Position numbers and translations under genes: made by a program. DNA of 64,000 bases from Glacieibacterium sp965200405 (lineage in GTDB: Bacteria > Pseudomonadota > Alphaproteobacteria > Sphingomonadales > Sphingomonadaceae). Where the stretch lies: positions 1 through 64,000 of the forward strand of contig NZ_OZ241356.1 in NCBI RefSeq assembly GCF_965200405.1. The letters run 5' to 3'. This document shows positions 1-7,925 of this stretch, piece after piece. Each line of letters begins with the position of its first letter. The first letter of the stretch is position 1. The notes under the pieces were generated by a model. That model was not told the DNA's origin, searched no databases, and was given only the letters and a program-made list of their open reading frames with translations.

Positions 1-209
1 ATGCCGGTGACGACGATCTCGTCGCCCGGTGCAGCGGCCTGGGTCTCAGCCTGGGCGACCGATGGGGCAGCGCCGGGTTGTGCGTTGGTGGCCTCGGCGC
101 CGGCTGACGGCACCTGGGCGAGCAGCGGCGCTGGAAATGCAAAACATGCGGCGAGCGCGATCGTCGACGACGAGCGAACCAGCGTGGACGTGCAGATACG
201 GAATTTCAT
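1..209 (-). CDS. TonB-dependent receptor, N-terminal fragment
   Basis: Outer membrane active-transport receptor, cut by the window edge after 69 codons. The visible part has a signal peptide (a basic start followed by a hydrophobic stretch ending in LLAQ near residue 31), a low-complexity Ala/Pro linker, and EIVVTG at residues 64-69, the usual beginning of the plug domain in sphingomonad and Caulobacter receptors. The start ATG (209-207) is preceded by AGGGGAG at a good distance. It diverges from the halogenase at 524, and the shared intergenic region holds a LacI-type operator, so I infer a xylose- or xylo-oligosaccharide-related substrate. The receptor barrel is outside the window, so specificity cannot be read. 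Confidence 0.85.
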   Translation of the reverse strand, partial: MKFRICTSTLVRSSSTIALAACFAFPAPLLAQVPSAGAEATNAQPGAAPSVAQAETQAAAPGDEIVVTG

Positions 210-523
210 CAGACTCCCCTTCATTGGCCAATTTGTGGCCGTACGGATTTAAATCCTTAATGGGAGCGGTAACATTATGTCGTGTGGTGTCAACTGAGAA
301 TAATCTTACGAAATGATCTATGTTTGAAAATGCGCTGAAACCCGCATTCCGTGACTGTTTTATCACGCTTTTCCGCAGAAAGTTCTGATTTCCAGAACTT
401 GTAGGACAAGTTAGCGCTATCTTCGCGCGGTGTATGTATCGGCTTCGGCGCTCGAAGCGGCTATGTCAGAGCGAGAGACCGCGGCAGTCAGAACGCGGCG
501 AATGCATGTTGTGGGGGGCAGAA
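210..523. promoter_or_regulatory. Divergent intergenic region, receptor / halogenase
   Basis: This 314-bp gap separates the minus-strand receptor start (209) from the plus-strand halogenase start (524). It is more AT-rich than its surroundings and holds the operator at 410-421. A weak inverted repeat (AATGCG, 8-nt spacer, CGCATT) lies near 332-351. I see no convincing gene in it. Confidence 0.55.
410..421. promoter_or_regulatory. LacI-family operator (GTTAGCGCTATC)
   Basis: This is the exact reverse complement of the site at 6592-6603 and matches the one at 13245-13256 at 11 of 12 positions. The TAGCGCTA core is palindromic, with a central CG typical of LacI-family operators. It lies about 100 bp before the halogenase start and 200 bp before the receptor start, so it could control both divergent genes through the regulator at 6852. 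Confidence 0.65.
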
Positions 524-2011
524 ATGGCCAGGAAGCGCGTCGAGCGGGTCGTCATCGCGGGCGGCGGAACTGCCGGCTGGGTCGCCGCGGCGGCGCTGGT
601 CAAGCAGTTGGGACCGTTGATCTCAATCACGCTGATCGAGTCGGAAGAAATCGGCACGGTCGGCGTGGGCGAGTCGACGATTCCGACGGCACGCACCTTT
701 CACGATCTGCTTGGGATCAACGAAGGCGTGTTCATGCGCGCCGCCCAGGCCACGTTCAAGCTGGGCATCGCCTTCGAAAACTGGGGTCGCGATGGCAGCC
801 GATATTTCCACCCATTCGGATCGGTCGGGCGGTCGGTCTGGATGGGAGACTTCCAACATTTCTGGCTGGAGGCGCGACGCCAGGGGCTGACACAGGAGGG
901 CTATGGCGCTTTCTCGCTCGAGCAGCAGGCGGCGCTCGCCGGACGCTTTTCGCAGGGTTCGAAGCCGCCGCTGGCCTATGCCTATCACCTCAACGCGACC
1001 GGCTATGCCGCCTTCCTCCGATCGCTTGCCGAGCCGGCCGGCGTCCGCCGCGTCGAAGGCAAGATCCGTAAGGTCGAGCTGGCGCCGGAAAGCGGCGACA
1101 TCGCTGCACTCGAGCTCGAGTCCGGCGAGCGTATCGAGGGCGACCTGTTCATCGACTGCACCGGGTTCCGCGCGCTGCTGATCGGCGAGGCGCTGGGCGT
1201 GCCGTTCCGCGACTGGAGCGAGTGGATCGCCACCGACCGGGCGCTTGCAGTGCAGACCGAGAGCGTCGGGCCGCCGGTTCCGTTCACCCGCGTCGTCGCA
1301 CACGGCGAGGGTTGGCGCTGGCAGATCCCGTTGCAGACGCGGGTCGGCAACGGCCTGGTCTACGCCAGCGACTATCTGTCCGAGGACGAAGCGGTGTCCC
1401 GCCTGCTGGGCGCGATCGACGGCAAGCCGTTATTCGAGCCGCGCCCGATCCGCTATCGCACCGGGATGCGGGCCAGCACTTGGAAGCGCAACTGCGTCGC
1501 GCTCGGCCTCGCGTCCGGCTTCATCGAACCGCTGGAGTCGACGTCGATCCACCTGATCCACGTCGCCGTGACGCGGCTGCTGCAGCTGTTTCCCTTCGCC
1601 GGCATGGACGATGCCCTGACGGCGCGCTTCAACGCCCAGTCGACGCACGAGTGGGAGGGCGTCCGCGACTTCATCATACTTCACTACAAAGTCTCTGAGC
1701 GCGACGACACCGCGTTCTGGCGGCGCTGCCGGGACATGCCGATCCCCGACACGCTGGCGCAGCGCATTGCGCTGTTTCGCGAATCGGCGGCGGCTTACCA
1801 AGGCGGTGAAGACCTGTTCCGCGTCGACTCCTGGGTTTCGGTGATGCTCGGCCAGGGGATCACGCCGCGCGAGTGGCACCAGCTCGGCAAGCTGCTCAAG
1901 CCCGGCGAGCTTGGCCAGGCCTTCGGCGACATCCGACGCGGGATCGCAGCCACGGTCGCGACCCTGCCGACCCACCAGCAATATCTGAACGACTATTGCA
2001 AAGCCCGGTAG
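524..2011 (+). CDS. Flavin-dependent (tryptophan-type) halogenase family protein
   Basis: FAD-dependent halogenase fold, 495 aa. The nucleotide-binding motif GGGTAGW is at residues 13-19, GVGEST is at 47-52, and WRWQIP, the family signature that keeps the enzyme from acting as an ordinary monooxygenase, is present in the middle. Lys79 in ATFKLG falls exactly at the position of the catalytic lysine of PrnA-type halogenases. The start at 524 follows a G-rich Shine-Dalgarno stretch, and upstream in-frame ATGs (506, for example) would add an unconserved tail. Halogenases of this kind often lie beside TonB-dependent receptors in sphingomonads and Caulobacter, with unknown natural substrates. Here the gene diverges from a receptor and shares a LacI-type operator with xylose genes. 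The family call is firm but the substrate is unknown. Confidence 0.88.
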   Translation: MARKRVERVVIAGGGTAGWVAAAALVKQLGPLISITLIESEEIGTVGVGESTIPTARTFHDLLGINEGVFMRAAQATFKLGIAFENWGRDGSRYFHPFGSVGRSVWMGDFQHFWLEARRQGLTQEGYGAFSLEQQAALAGRFSQGSKPPLAYAYHLNATGYAAFLRSLAEPAGVRRVEGKIRKVELAPESGDIAALELESGERIEGDLFIDCTGFRALLIGEALGVPFRDWSEWIATDRALAVQTESVGPPVPFTRVVAHGEGWRWQIPLQTRVGNGLVYASDYLSEDEAVSRLLGAIDGKPLFEPRPIRYRTGMRASTWKRNCVALGLASGFIEPLESTSIHLIHVAVTRLLQLFPFAGMDDALTARFNAQSTHEWEGVRDFIILHYKVSERDDTAFWRRCRDMPIPDTLAQRIALFRESAAAYQGGEDLFRVDSWVSVMLGQGITPREWHQLGKLLKPGELGQAFGDIRRGIAATVATLPTHQQYLNDYCKAR

Positions 2012-2015
2012 CGCC

Positions 2016-2909
2016 TCAGGTGCAGACCGTCGCCAGTTCGACCGCGTAATCCGTGCGCGGCGCCGGCGCCTTGCCCATTGCCTGCAACCGCTCGCGCAAG
2101 GATGCGGCAGGCGGCAGCGATGGGTCGACGTCGGCAGCATAGACCGGATCGGACTCGGCCTTGGCCAAGGTCGTGAAGGCAAAGCCATCTCGTCGGTATT
2201 GAGCCAGCAACCGGGGCAGCATGCGCGCATCGAAGGCGCCGATGTGCATGAGCAAGACATAAGGCGTGTCGCGCCCGTACGCCGACCTGGCATCCGTGCG
2301 CGCGGCCGTGGCCGTCTCGGCCGCATCGGCGAGGTAGCTGGTTTCCAATCGGGCAATGGCAGCGGTATCGCCCTTGGCCACGCAGCGCGCGTACGCCGGG
2401 TTCCACAGATAGTCGCCAAAGCTCATGGTCACCCCGGCGATCCGGTAGCCGCGCGTCGCAAGCTCATGACGGAAAGCCAGACGCATCGCGGGATCATTGC
2501 CCTCCGCCAGGAAGGGAAAGCGGAACCAGTGCCACTGGGTCTTGCCTGCCAGCGTGGCGACCAACGGTTCGTTACGGTCGAGGTCGACGGTTGCGGCGGC
2601 GGCGCCGACGTCGTCCAGCCTCAGGTGCGACCAGCCGTGGTTGCCGACCGGGAGCCCAGCCGCGCGCCATAGTTCGAGCACCGGCAGATCCGGCGCGCGT
2701 TCGGTCAGGAAGCCGTTGACGAAGCCATAGACCTCGCCGACCCGCGCCGCCTTCAGCGCATCGATGACAGCCTGCGCGACTGCCAGCCGCGTCGTGCCAG
2801 CGGGCAGCGGACCGTGCGCCGGCAGGTCGTCGAAGGTGATCGCCAGTTGCGGGCGCGCCGTGGCCGGGACCGCCGCCAAAGCAATGACCAGCGCCGCGAG
2901 ATACTTCAC
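2016..2909 (-). CDS. Exported polysaccharide deacetylase (NodB-like)
   Basis: A 297-aa carbohydrate esterase of the NodB/CE4 type with a signal peptide (residues 1-18, ending ATA). Metal-site motifs are visible: TFDD with Asp27/Asp28, HGWSH at residues 91-95, RFPF, and a late LLMH. The family removes N- or O-acetyl groups from polysaccharides. The GTG start at 2909 overlaps the stop of the upstream SGNH hydrolase (GTGA, 2909-2906), a sign of translational coupling. With the SGNH esterase and the GH3 glycosidase this suggests side-chain removal and cleavage of an acetylated plant glycan such as acetylxylan. That substrate is inferred from context, since peptidoglycan and chitin deacetylases share the fold. 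Confidence 0.82.
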   Translation of the reverse strand: MKYLAALVIALAAVPATARPQLAITFDDLPAHGPLPAGTTRLAVAQAVIDALKAARVGEVYGFVNGFLTERAPDLPVLELWRAAGLPVGNHGWSHLRLDDVGAAAATVDLDRNEPLVATLAGKTQWHWFRFPFLAEGNDPAMRLAFRHELATRGYRIAGVTMSFGDYLWNPAYARCVAKGDTAAIARLETSYLADAAETATAARTDARSAYGRDTPYVLLMHIGAFDARMLPRLLAQYRRDGFAFTTLAKAESDPVYAADVDPSLPPAASLRERLQAMGKAPAPRTDYAVELATVCT

Positions 2910-4126
2910 CGAAACAGCTTCAGCGGGATGACATCGCCCATGGCGCGATAGCCGGCGGGCGACGGGTGGAGATGGTCGCCGGAATCGAACTCGGCGCGCA
3001 TCTGCTCGGGACGCGCGGGGTTTCGTGTCGCCGCATCGAAGTCGATCACCGCATCGAAATTGCCCGGAGCGCGGATCCACGCATTGATCGCCTGGCGATC
3101 GGCGTCACCGGCAGCACTGTAATAGCCCGCGCCGCTGTACGGCAGGATGGTCGCGCCATAGGCCTTGATGCCGTGGTCGTGCGCCCGCGTGATGATCTGG
3201 CGGTAGACGCCGATGGCGCGGGCGACCAGCGCCGTATGCTCGGCCGGGCCAGCCGAGGCTTCGCGGGTCAGCGTGCCGATGTCGTTGACCCCTTCCAGCA
3301 CCACGACATAGCGCACCCCGGACTGGGCCAGCACGTCGCGGTCGAAACGGGCCAGCGCGCTCGGGCCGGTGCCTTCGCGGAGCAGCCGGTTGCCGCCGAT
3401 GCCGTGGTTGAGCACCGCGATGTTGCGGCTTGCCGACGCCGCCTTCAACCGCTCGGCCAGGCGGTCGGGCCAGCGATCGTTGCCATTGGTCGTCGCACCA
3501 TGACCATCGGTGATCGAGTCCCCGAACGTCACGATAGCACGCGCGTCGGGAGCGGCCGCAACCTCGACGCCTGCCATCTGCAGCCAACGCTCCACCGGCT
3601 TCGCACCGGTCAGGACGTCGTCTGCAACATGGTTGCCGGCGATCAGGTACGACGTCGCGTGCGACCCCGTGTGGGTGGTCTGCCCGACCGGCGCAGTCGG
3701 ATAATGCACCGTGATCGCGACGCTGCCGAGTGCCGGCACGGCCAGGTCGACGGGGTCCGACCGGTATGACGCGCCGGCCGGAATGATGACTGCCGGAGAA
3801 CCGTCGAAAGTCAGGGCGCGGTCGCTGCCGGCTGCAATGCGGGAGGTCGCCGGGTCGCTCGACAGGCCGATATGGACGGCATCGACCCTGAGCGGCTCGG
3901 TCCCGAAGGCGTTGGAAACGATGACCCGCAACTTCGAGCCGCCGATCGTCAGCCGCACGACTTGTCTCAGCGTCGCGTCGGTCAGGTCGGCATCGGCGAC
4001 GCGGTTGCGCTCCTCCGGGGCCTGCAGCGACGTCGCCCAGCCTGCGACCCAATGGTCCTTGGCCAAAGCGCCCGACGCGCCGACGATCAACGACGCAGCG
4101 ACGATCGACCTTAATATCTTGAACAT
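2906..4126 (-). CDS. Secreted SGNH/GDSL-family esterase
   Basis: A 406-aa exported hydrolase. A signal peptide (residues 1-22) is followed by a beta-rich N-terminal domain and a GDSL domain. Block I is GDSITDG with nucleophile Ser204, block II is GIGGN (243-246), block III is GVND (279-282), and block V has Asp384 and His387. The family cleaves acetyl and other acyl esters, and secreted members with an N-terminal domain of this kind are common in glycan-utilisation loci. It is the second gene of the minus-strand run GH3 - SGNH - deacetylase, starting 23 bp after the GH3 stop and overlapping the deacetylase by 4 bp. ATG 4126 has GGGAG upstream. The most likely role is removal of acetyl groups from xylan-derived material. 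Confidence 0.85.
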   Translation of the reverse strand: MFKILRSIVAASLIVGASGALAKDHWVAGWATSLQAPEERNRVADADLTDATLRQVVRLTIGGSKLRVIVSNAFGTEPLRVDAVHIGLSSDPATSRIAAGSDRALTFDGSPAVIIPAGASYRSDPVDLAVPALGSVAITVHYPTAPVGQTTHTGSHATSYLIAGNHVADDVLTGAKPVERWLQMAGVEVAAAPDARAIVTFGDSITDGHGATTNGNDRWPDRLAERLKAASASRNIAVLNHGIGGNRLLREGTGPSALARFDRDVLAQSGVRYVVVLEGVNDIGTLTREASAGPAEHTALVARAIGVYRQIITRAHDHGIKAYGATILPYSGAGYYSAAGDADRQAINAWIRAPGNFDAVIDFDAATRNPARPEQMRAEFDSGDHLHPSPAGYRAMGDVIPLKLFR

Positions 4127-4149
4127 GGCGGGCTCCCGTTGCGATAAGG

Positions 4150-6537
4150 TCAGGGCGTGACGGTCAACGTTGCGGACTTTAGCGCGATCGAGCTGTTGCC
4201 CGCCATGATCTCGAACTGGCCGGGCTCGACGACGCGCTTCATGTTGAGGTTCCACAGCTCGAAAGCGCGGTGGTCGAGCGTGAAGTCGATCGTCCGGGCT
4301 TCACCCGGCTGCAGCGTCACGCGCTGGAACGCCTTCAGCTCCTTGACCGGACGGGTGACGGTGCTGACCACGTCGCGGACATAAAGCTGGACGACTTCGT
4401 CACCGGCACGTGCACCGGTGTTGCGGACCTCGACGCGGACGCCGACGGTGCCATCGGGACGGATTGACGGTGTCGAGAGCTGCGGCGCGCCAACCGCGAA
4501 GCTGGTGTAGCTAAGGCCGAAACCGAACGGGAACAGCGGGGTCTTGTCGCTGAACAGATAACCGCGATGCGCCGACGGCTTGTAGTTGTAGAACATCGGC
4601 AGCTGTCCGACCGAACGGGCGATGGTCACCGGCAGCTTACCGCCGGGATTGACGTCGCCGAACAGCGCGTCGGCAAGGGCATTGCCGCCCTGCTCACCGA
4701 GGTACCAGCCTTCGATGACCGCGTTGGCCTGCTCGGCGACGGTGTTGATCGACAAGGGTCGCCCATTCAACATCACTACGACGATCGGTTTGCCGAGCTT
4801 TTTCAGCGCGTCGAACAGCGCCTGCTGCTCCCCGACGAGATCGATCGAGGCGCGATCGCCGAGGTGCGCGTCGGCCCAGCCTTCGCGGCTGGTCTGCTCG
4901 GTGTCGCCGATCGCCAGGATGATGGTGTCGGCACCACGCGCCGCCTCGACGGCCTCGGCGATGCGTGTCGCGTTCTGTGCAGGATCGGCCAGTACGGGCT
5001 TGTCCTCCCACCAGTCGTCGTTCTCGGTGATCTTGACGCCCAGCGACGAGATGATGCGCGCGCGCGTGCCGACCTTGGCCTTGATGCCGTCCAGCAGCGA
5101 CACGGTCACCGGGGGCTGGCCGTAGTAGCCGCCGAGCCGCGCGACTGCCGCATTAGGTCCGATCACCGCGATGACCGGGGCGGCCGCACCCGCCTTCGGC
5201 AAGGCCAGCGGCAGGACGCCGTCGTTCTTGAGCAGCACCATCGAGCGCGCCGCAGCAACCCGCGCCTCGGCACGCGCCGCCGCGTTGTTGGTCGTCGCCA
5301 CTGCCGCAGCGGCATTGGCATAGGGATGCTCGAACAGCCCGGCGCGGAACTTGATCTCGAGCATCTTGCGCACCGCATCGTCGACCTGCGCCAATGGCAC
5401 GCGACCCGCGGTCACCGCAGCGGCAAGTGTGCCATAGCTGACACCGTCGGGAAGATCGTTGTCGACGCCTGCCGCGATGGCGAGCCGCGCCGCGCCCTCA
5501 TGATCGGCGGCGACGTGGTGCAGGTCGGCGAGCTGGTCGATGGCGGAATAGTCGCTGACGATCGCGCCCTTGAAACCCCATTCGCCGCGCAGCACCGTCT
5601 GCAGCAGCCACTTGCTCGCGTGGCTTGGGACTCCGTCGATCTCGTTATACGACGGCATCACGGCGCCCGGGCCGGCGCGCGAGATAACCTGCTCGAAGGG
5701 TGGGAAGAAGTTCTCGCGCAGCTCACGCTCCGAGATCGGCGCCGGGCCGACATTGGTGCCGCTCTCCGGCTGGCCGTGGCCGGTCAGGTGCTTGAGTGTC
5801 GCGAATACCTTTCCCGGGGCGAGCATCTGCGGCTTGCCGGGACCTTCCAGCCCCTCGACCGCGGCAACGCCGAGTTCCCCGACCAGATAGGGATCTTCGC
5901 CGAAAGTCTCCTCGATGCGGCCCCAGCGTGGATCGCGAGCGATATCGACGACCGGCGACAGGGCCAGGGTCACGCCGCGCGCGGCGATCTCGCGGGCGGT
6001 GATGACGTTGACGCTGCGCACCAGGTCCGGATCCCAGCTCGACGCGAGGGCGATCGGCACGGGGAAGCTTGTCGCGCCCAAGGCGGCATAGCCGTGCAGG
6101 CCTTCTTCGTGGAACAGGATCGGGATGCCCAGCCGGGTGTGGGTGACGGCGTCCCGTTGCAGGTCGTTGACCAGCTGGATGGTGCTGCGAGCGTCGCGCC
6201 CGGGCACGACGCGCGGCGACACCGGGCCCCGCATGTCGGACGGTCGCGCAAAGCCGCCGATACCGTCAGGAAACAGCGCGGCCCGCTTTGCAGGATCGAG
6301 ACGCTGCGCCGAATCGAGCAGTTTGACCTTGCCCTCCCATACGGTGCGCAATTGGGCGACCTTCTCTGGCAGCGTCATCCGCGCCAGCAGGTCGTCGACC
6401 CGGGCGGCAACCGGTGCGGCTGCATCCTTGTAGACCGGCCGCTCCGCCGCGTTGGTCGTCACGCCGAGCGTCACCGAAGCCAGCAGAGCGGCGACGAACG
6501 TCAAGGAAATGCGTCCCGAAACCGGACGTAAGTTCAT
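4150..6537 (-). CDS. bglX: Beta-glycosidase, GH3 family (BglX-like)
   Basis: A 795-aa exported GH3 enzyme with a signal peptide (about residues 1-31), an N-terminal TIM-barrel domain containing LKH at 248-250 and the nucleophile Asp329 in VSDY, an alpha/beta sandwich domain, and a C-terminal fibronectin-III-like domain ending near residue 790. GH3 enzymes of this layout release terminal glucose or xylose from oligosaccharides, usually in the periplasm. GGGAGG lies 7 bases before ATG 6537. A LacI-type operator 54 bp upstream and the neighbouring xylose pathway make beta-xylosidase activity at least as likely as beta-glucosidase. The bglX name reflects architecture, not proven specificity. Confidence 0.9.
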   Translation of the reverse strand: MNLRPVSGRISLTFVAALLASVTLGVTTNAAERPVYKDAAAPVAARVDDLLARMTLPEKVAQLRTVWEGKVKLLDSAQRLDPAKRAALFPDGIGGFARPSDMRGPVSPRVVPGRDARSTIQLVNDLQRDAVTHTRLGIPILFHEEGLHGYAALGATSFPVPIALASSWDPDLVRSVNVITAREIAARGVTLALSPVVDIARDPRWGRIEETFGEDPYLVGELGVAAVEGLEGPGKPQMLAPGKVFATLKHLTGHGQPESGTNVGPAPISERELRENFFPPFEQVISRAGPGAVMPSYNEIDGVPSHASKWLLQTVLRGEWGFKGAIVSDYSAIDQLADLHHVAADHEGAARLAIAAGVDNDLPDGVSYGTLAAAVTAGRVPLAQVDDAVRKMLEIKFRAGLFEHPYANAAAAVATTNNAAARAEARVAAARSMVLLKNDGVLPLALPKAGAAAPVIAVIGPNAAVARLGGYYGQPPVTVSLLDGIKAKVGTRARIISSLGVKITENDDWWEDKPVLADPAQNATRIAEAVEAARGADTIILAIGDTEQTSREGWADAHLGDRASIDLVGEQQALFDALKKLGKPIVVVMLNGRPLSINTVAEQANAVIEGWYLGEQGGNALADALFGDVNPGGKLPVTIARSVGQLPMFYNYKPSAHRGYLFSDKTPLFPFGFGLSYTSFAVGAPQLSTPSIRPDGTVGVRVEVRNTGARAGDEVVQLYVRDVVSTVTRPVKELKAFQRVTLQPGEARTIDFTLDHRAFELWNLNMKRVVEPGQFEIMAGNSSIALKSATLTVTP

Positions 6538-6851
6538 TCTATCCTCCCCGACGCCGCTGCCTGTATTCGGCATGCCAACGCACTTGTCATTGATAGCGCT
6601 AACATGCGACATGCGTGGAAACGATGTCAACATCGAACGGTATCACGCTTGGGGAGCCTTGAACGACCGCACGGTGGCTGAGATCATCCCTGAGCCGTCG
6701 CGTCGCAAGAATTTCCAGCTGAATCCGGTCGATCGACGTCAGCGCGGAAAGAGTAATTGGCAACGCCAGAAGTGTTTCCTTACAAACTGTCGGGGTTGGC
6801 GCGTTGCGTCGACGGCCGCAGCATCGTACCGACGCGTCAGGAGAATTGACA
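6538..6851. promoter_or_regulatory. Divergent intergenic region, GH3 / lacI-type regulator
   Basis: A 314-bp gap between the GH3 start and the regulator start. It holds the operator at 6591-6604 near the GH3 side and the ribosome-binding site AGGAG (6839-6843) of the regulator. No further gene is supported. Confidence 0.55.
6591..6604. promoter_or_regulatory. LacI-family operator (TGATAGCGCTAACA)
   Basis: A near-perfect palindrome around TAGCGCTA. The surrounding 17 bases (ATTGATAGCGCTAMCAT) are shared with the site upstream of xylB. It ends 54 bp before the GH3 start codon, a position suited to repression of the GH3 - esterase - deacetylase operon. The regulator at 6852 is the obvious candidate protein. 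Confidence 0.72.
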
Positions 6852-7925
6852 TTGGCACAAGAACCGACCCGTCGACAACGCAGCGCCACGATCAGCGATG
6901 TTGCTGAACGGGCCGGCGTCTCACCGATGACGGTTTCGCGTGTCATAAACAGCGAAACCAACGTTCGCCCCAAGACACGCGACAAGGTCAACGAAGCGAT
7001 CGCTGCCTTGCAATACTCGCCCAACCCTGCCGCGCAGAGCCTGGCAGGCGCACAACCGATCCGCATCGGCCTGTTGTACAGTAACCCGAGCGCCGCTTAT
7101 CTAAGCGAGTTCCTGGTCGGCAGCCTCGATTATGCCAGCCGCGCCAACGTCCAACTGGTCGTCGAGAAATGCGACACCGTCGCCCTGGCCGAGGAGGCCG
7201 CGCGGCACCTGCTCTCCGGCGGCATCGAGGGCATCGTACTGCCCTCCCCGCTATGCGATTCCGCCCGCTTGCTGGCGGTCCTACGCACTGCCGGCGCGCT
7301 GAGCGTCACCGTCGCCAGCGGCCATCCGGCCCCGGGGTTCTCGGCGGTCAGTATCGACGATCGCCGGGCGGCCTATGACATGACGACCCACATCGCGTCG
7401 CTCGGCCATCAGCGCATCGGCTTCATCGTTGGCAACCTCGACCAGTCCGCCAGCGAGCTGCGGCTTGCCGGGTACCGCGAAGCGATGGCGGTAGCCGGGC
7501 TCGACGTGCCCGACGAACTCATCGTACACGGGCTGTTTACCTACCGCTCCGGGCTCGATGCCGCCGAAGCATTGCTCGGCATCGACGATCCGCCCTCGGC
7601 AATATTCGCCAGCAACGACGACATGGCCGCAGCGACGGTTGCGGTCGCCCACCGCCGCGGCCTCGACGTGCCCAGCGACCTGACCGTGTGCGGCTTCGAC
7701 GATACGGCGCTGGCGACGACGATCTGGCCTGAGCTAACGACCATCCACCAGCCGATCACCGACATGTCGTTCGCCGCCGTCGAGCTGCTGGTGCGCGAGA
7801 TTCGCGCCCGGCGTTCCGGTGATCCGGTCGTCCCCAAGCATATCGAGCTCGATTTCAAACTTGTTCGCCGGCAGTCCGACGCTGCCCCCCGCCGACGCCC
7901 TTCTGTGATTATAGGCCGCTCATGA
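6852..7925 (+). CDS. LacI-family transcriptional regulator of the xylose/xylan locus
   Basis: A 357-aa sugar-responsive regulator. The helix-turn-helix lies at residues 12-36 (ISDVAERAGVSPMTVSRVIN), followed by the hinge helix (AAQSLAG) and a periplasmic-binding-protein-like sensor domain to the C-terminus. The TTG at 6852 is chosen because AGGAG lies 8 bases upstream. An ATG at 6804 would add 16 residues but has no such site. The stop overlaps the start of xylD by 4 bp (ATGA), so the two are co-translated. Three copies of a LacI-type palindrome at receptor/halogenase, GH3 and xylB promoters give the probable regulon. The inducer is likely xylose or a xylo-oligosaccharide, by context only. 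Confidence 0.88.
   Translation: MAQEPTRRQRSATISDVAERAGVSPMTVSRVINSETNVRPKTRDKVNEAIAALQYSPNPAAQSLAGAQPIRIGLLYSNPSAAYLSEFLVGSLDYASRANVQLVVEKCDTVALAEEAARHLLSGGIEGIVLPSPLCDSARLLAVLRTAGALSVTVASGHPAPGFSAVSIDDRRAAYDMTTHIASLGHQRIGFIVGNLDQSASELRLAGYREAMAVAGLDVPDELIVHGLFTYRSGLDAAEALLGIDDPPSAIFASNDDMAAATVAVAHRRGLDVPSDLTVCGFDDTALATTIWPELTTIHQPITDMSFAAVELLVREIRARRSGDPVVPKHIELDFKLVRRQSDAAPRRRPSVIIGRS

Noticed and set aside
1..252. Plus-strand open frame at the window start
   Set aside because: It is antisense to a receptor N-terminus with a clear signal peptide, plug motif and ribosome-binding site on the minus strand.
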